64,000 nt of DNA from Didymodactylos carnosus (Eukaryota; Rotifera; Eurotatoria; Philodinida; Philodinidae). The notes beneath the pieces were generated by a model, which ran no database searches, was not told the DNA's origin, and saw nothing but the letters and a program-made list of their open reading frames with translations. The position numbers were made by a program, and so were the translations under genes. Below, in pieces: positions 60,472-64,000 of this stretch (within the stretch, counting starts at the first letter, position 1; each line of letters starts with the position of its first letter). The DNA lies in NCBI GenBank assembly GCA_905250885.1, contig CAJNOQ010000137.1, positions 1-64,000 of the forward strand. Direction: 5' to 3'.

Positions 60472-63400
60472 GTAAGCTTATTTACATTATTATAGATTTC
60501 AAAAAAATTTTTTGACGTGTGTAGGTATTTAGCGTCGCTCTGAGAAGAAAAGAGAATTTTTCAGAAAGAAAAGTACTATGTCCATGAATATGAGTAATCG
60601 TGAATATGATAAGATTATGTTATTTTCTGTCACAATATTTGTTTACAAAACTGTCCTTATATAAAAAAAAACATAAAAATTATCGATGATGAGATATATA
60701 TGAAGGAAAAAAAGAATTTTCTTTGATTATTAATGATATAACTAACCGCAAAAGCGAAGGTCGCCACTAAAGAACAGTTGTTATATTCATAGTGTATATT
60801 TACATTCATAGTAGTTCCATGCGTTATACGATATTCTACCGTCTGCACTCAAAAAAAGAAAAATAGAGATGGTATAGTAGTTTCTAGTAATAAATAAAGA
60901 ACAAAATCTGATCTTTAAATAGAGAGAGTAATAGATCTATGACCTTGTGGGTACTTAGAGTGCATATTCCAGATAGTAGTAAACTATACATAGTGGAAAT
61001 ACTAAAGTCAATTAACCAAGACTCATATCTCTTAATTTAAAAATAGAAACAAGAAGAATTTCATATAATAAACGATATGTAATATATCAATAAAGAGAAA
61101 GCAAACGTATTCTGAAGTTAAACGTCTTCCCAATGCAGAGATATAAACGTTTTATTTTCTTCAAATTATTCTCTTCGCTTTCTTGTTGTATGATACAATT
61201 CAGTCAAACCCTTTGATCCTAACATCCATTATCTGAGCTATTATTTTATTTTAATAGTGATGAAGTTAACGTAGACATAGTTTTTATTTTGTTGATCAGA
61301 AATAATATCCTTTGTAATAAGAGTTCATAAATTTAGAGAAAAGTTATTTTCTATAGAGTTCAAAGTTGAGTGGATAGCTTTGAAAAAAGTTCAGCCAAAT
61401 CTTTTTATAAATGTGCTTGTTTCACTATACTAACACTATATTTCTCAGATAGCGCATTACAGCTATATAAATTCATCTAATTTCGAGAATATTATCACAT
61501 TGTGCAGAAACATTTGTACGGTCTTGTTTCTTACTCTAACAGTGGATAAAATGCCTATCAGCTACGCAAAAGAGTAACAAGAGCAAAAATAACTTTTAAC
61601 TGTGTCGATTTATTGATCTCCTGTGGATTGTGGATTAAGAACCAAGCCATAACTGACATTCTTTCTCTGAAAGGATCTATGCATGAGATGATCAAAAACT
61701 GTTGAAATTGAATATAAGTGGAAGAAAACTGATAGTTAGGACAATAAACGTAATTTGCTATATACAAATGAACTAAATGGGTTGACATTGTCGAATTATT
61801 GAGTGAAATTAAGAAAATTCTTGAATTCGTGTAATCGTTCTGCTTTATCAGCCAATTAGAACCAGTTACTTGCTTAAATTATAGCTTCTTGTTAATAAGC
61901 TCAACTAATCACGCTAACAATGACAACCGTTTGAGTGAAAAACAATATCCTTGGTATTATGTAAACAAATGTTTTGTGTCATTAGAATGAATCTGTTTAT
62001 TATGTTTTACTATTGCTTCTAGCAAGGATTTAGTTGCAGTAAATGAAACATTTTTTCGTGACAAAAAAGAAATCGGAACCTTGTAGTAATTTATTTCAAC
62101 CTTCTCTATTTGCTCACATTTAAATTAGCAGAAGAGAGCACATTTAGATGATATCTCCTGTTTTCTTTGTATATTTGTCCAGAAATGACGTAAAGCTATT
62201 TCCAAACATTTATAGAGGGTATAAACATAAGATATTAGTAAAAATTAATACAGAAAAAGAAACAAGATTTTCTGTCTTGCATATATAGAATAGTTGTATC
62301 ATATTTATATTTCAGATCGTTTATGCCCACATACATACTATATTGTATAGTTAGCAAATAACTAGATGTTATATACACGAAAGAATATTCTATTAAAAAT
62401 ATCTATCAGGAATACGTACGTGATGCAATTGCATTAGTCTATTGGAATACAAAGAAGTCAAGGTCTCTATATATCTATATATGAATATCCAAAAAGGCAT
62501 TTATAGTAACGATGATTAGTCATCATTTATTCTAGAACAAAAAAAAATGGAGAGAAGCAAACGCATTCAAAAGCAACATCACGGGCTCAAGAAATGAACA
62601 TGAAATTTTTTTCAGTTAGGAAAACTTGAATAAAAAACTTAAATTTAAAATTTGTGGTAAAAACACATAAATATTTCTTCTATAATATACACTTGACTAA
62701 AGATAATTTTGTCATTTTGCTTTATCCTACAAATTAAGAAAATTGTTGATTATCGACTTTTGCATGTATAATACTGTATTATCACCGATTTTTTATTGTT
62801 AATCATAAAGATAAATTAGTACATTCTTGTTCTTTTTCTTTCTATATAATCATATTTTGTAATAAACAATGATGGACTTGAATATATCAATGTCAGCTTT
62901 CTTCAAGACTTACTGACATCTGTCAACATTGTTAACTGATGAAATCAGTTACGCTTTCATATTAGACTCATGTAGTGAAACGTTGTGATCTCACGTGTCT
63001 GAAAATCATAGCTAAAATATGTTTCAGACATTTTAGAGAGAAAAGTAGAGTTCCAACTACTACTTTGAGAAGATATATACTAACGGGAAAAGCTGACATA
63101 GAATAGTCAAAATAGATTCTCGAGCGGTGATTGTTAGACAATTCGGTTTTTCTGTACGAATCGCGTATGTGTGCGCCTGAACGTGGTGTTAGATCCACCA
63201 CACGATTGCTCTCATCAAGATCTATCGAATGGAATATGATACATAGGGGTTCCAGTGTGTTTTCACTGACTTTTTTCTTAAATAACCTTCCGAAGGCTAC
63301 ACTTCAGCGCCCTGTATCTCGACTGTTATGCAATCAAATGTTGGGAAACTTTTGTCTTATAAACTAGGATGGAAGTGCAACAAAACGTTCGACTTAGATC

Positions 63401-63860
63401 TGTTTTATTCTTACTATAAAGTTTTTTGGCCAATTATACATAGAAGATACGATTCACTCATATACACGATAATCCGTTAGAAAATCTAGAAGAAGACTGA
63501 ATTTTGGAACTCGCGTAATCTGCTTGTGAACTAACAGAATCAAGTGTCAACATCGATCTGATGCCTTTATTTCCTCTATTGTTGGCTGAAAATGCCCTCA
63601 AACTGAATATAAGTAAATTTCAGCGGTGCTCGAGACCATGTGGACATATGTGAGACAATCCTTACTCCAAATTTTAATAACAGATGCCTCGTTTCAAGTA
63701 GTTAACTAGAAGTAAAATAATGTTTTGATCTTATAAAAAATGAATTTTATTAATTGACATATCCAAAATGGATTCGCTACTAGTAACAACAGACTGTTAA
63801 AATATCTGTTTTGGGAAAAAGTATTCGGCTACGAATGACAAGTAAAACAAAGAGTACTAC
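60472..63860 (+). other. Probable long intron of the second collagen IV gene
   Basis: The exon ending at 60471 has a clear GTAAGC donor, but no Gly-X-Y exon was found in the next 3.5 kb. This stretch is AT-rich with no recognised gene on either strand. The frames at 60657-60848, 61558-61788, 62968-63201 and 63131-63367 show no domain. A possible acceptor (TTTGTTTAG) near 63975 precedes non-collagenous sequence at the window end. Confidence 0.5.
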
Positions 63861-63931
63861 ACTCTAAAAAATAGTCGTAGATTAATAAACTATCAAAAAG
63901 GGTTTATTAATCTACGACTATTTTTTAGAGT
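63861..63931. repeat. Perfect 30-bp inverted repeat (hairpin element)
   Basis: Arms 63861-63890 and 63902-63931 are exact reverse complements, starting ACTCTAAAAAATAGTCGTAG, with an 11-nt loop. The stem would be very stable. A 71-bp unit with no mismatch suggests a recent miniature element or a transcribed hairpin in the second collagen gene's intron. Confidence 0.8.
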
Positions 63932-64000
63932 ATAGATGATTTGATGATTATTGCTTTCTTGATCTGTTTGTTTAGGCAGTGAATACGAGTTTAAAGAGCG

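Noticed and set aside
63970-64000. Next exon of the second collagen IV gene after the TTTGTTTAG acceptor
   Set aside because: The following bases do not encode Gly-X-Y repeats and the window ends, so it cannot be supported.

Overview
This is AT-rich animal nuclear DNA with many short introns (often 50-70 bp, canonical GT-AG) and many small hairpin-forming repeats. The intron style, base composition and gene content fit a bdelloid rotifer or a close relative. That placement is an inference; no marker in the window proves it.

Layout. 0-4 kb: an apparently intact PGAP1-type GPI inositol-deacylase gene (+), about 915 aa in four exons. 4.6-5.8 kb: a 300-bp near-perfect palindrome carrying a hammerhead-like motif, a dispersed repeat and a short inverted-repeat element. 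6.3-8.75 kb: minus-strand exons of a protein I do not recognise. 9.6-12.1 kb: small transposon-like elements, one containing tRNA-like promoter boxes. 12.6-16.2 kb: a minus-strand RBR ubiquitin ligase of the HOIP/RNF31 type with RING1, IBR, RING2 and the HOIP-type C-terminal extension. 16.2-27 kb: a gene graveyard with broken CHMP1-like and inositol 5-phosphatase-like copies, a RING fragment, an orphan exon, a tentative histone-like ORF and many inverted-repeat elements. 27.3-29.5 kb: GDP-mannose 4,6-dehydratase (+), about 360 aa in 12 exons. 29.5-33.4 kb: no gene seen.

33.4-60.5 kb is the main feature: two collagen IV genes arranged head to head. The minus-strand gene runs from a start at 57333 to a stop at 33416 and ends in a complete NC1 domain that resembles the vertebrate alpha2 chain. 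I count about 105 exons, roughly twice the number in vertebrate COL4 genes, including exons of only 9 and 10 nt. The plus-strand partner starts at 58851 with a signal peptide and 7S-type cysteines and continues to at least 60471, after which no further collagen exon is visible before the window ends. About 1.5 kb separates the two start codons, matching the divergent COL4A1/COL4A2 arrangement of other animals. The two chains would be expected to assemble together into basement-membrane collagen IV.

The other genes act separately: PGAP1 in ER remodelling of GPI anchors, HOIP in linear ubiquitin chain synthesis, and GMDS in making GDP-fucose. No tRNA, rRNA, CRISPR or virus-derived element was found.
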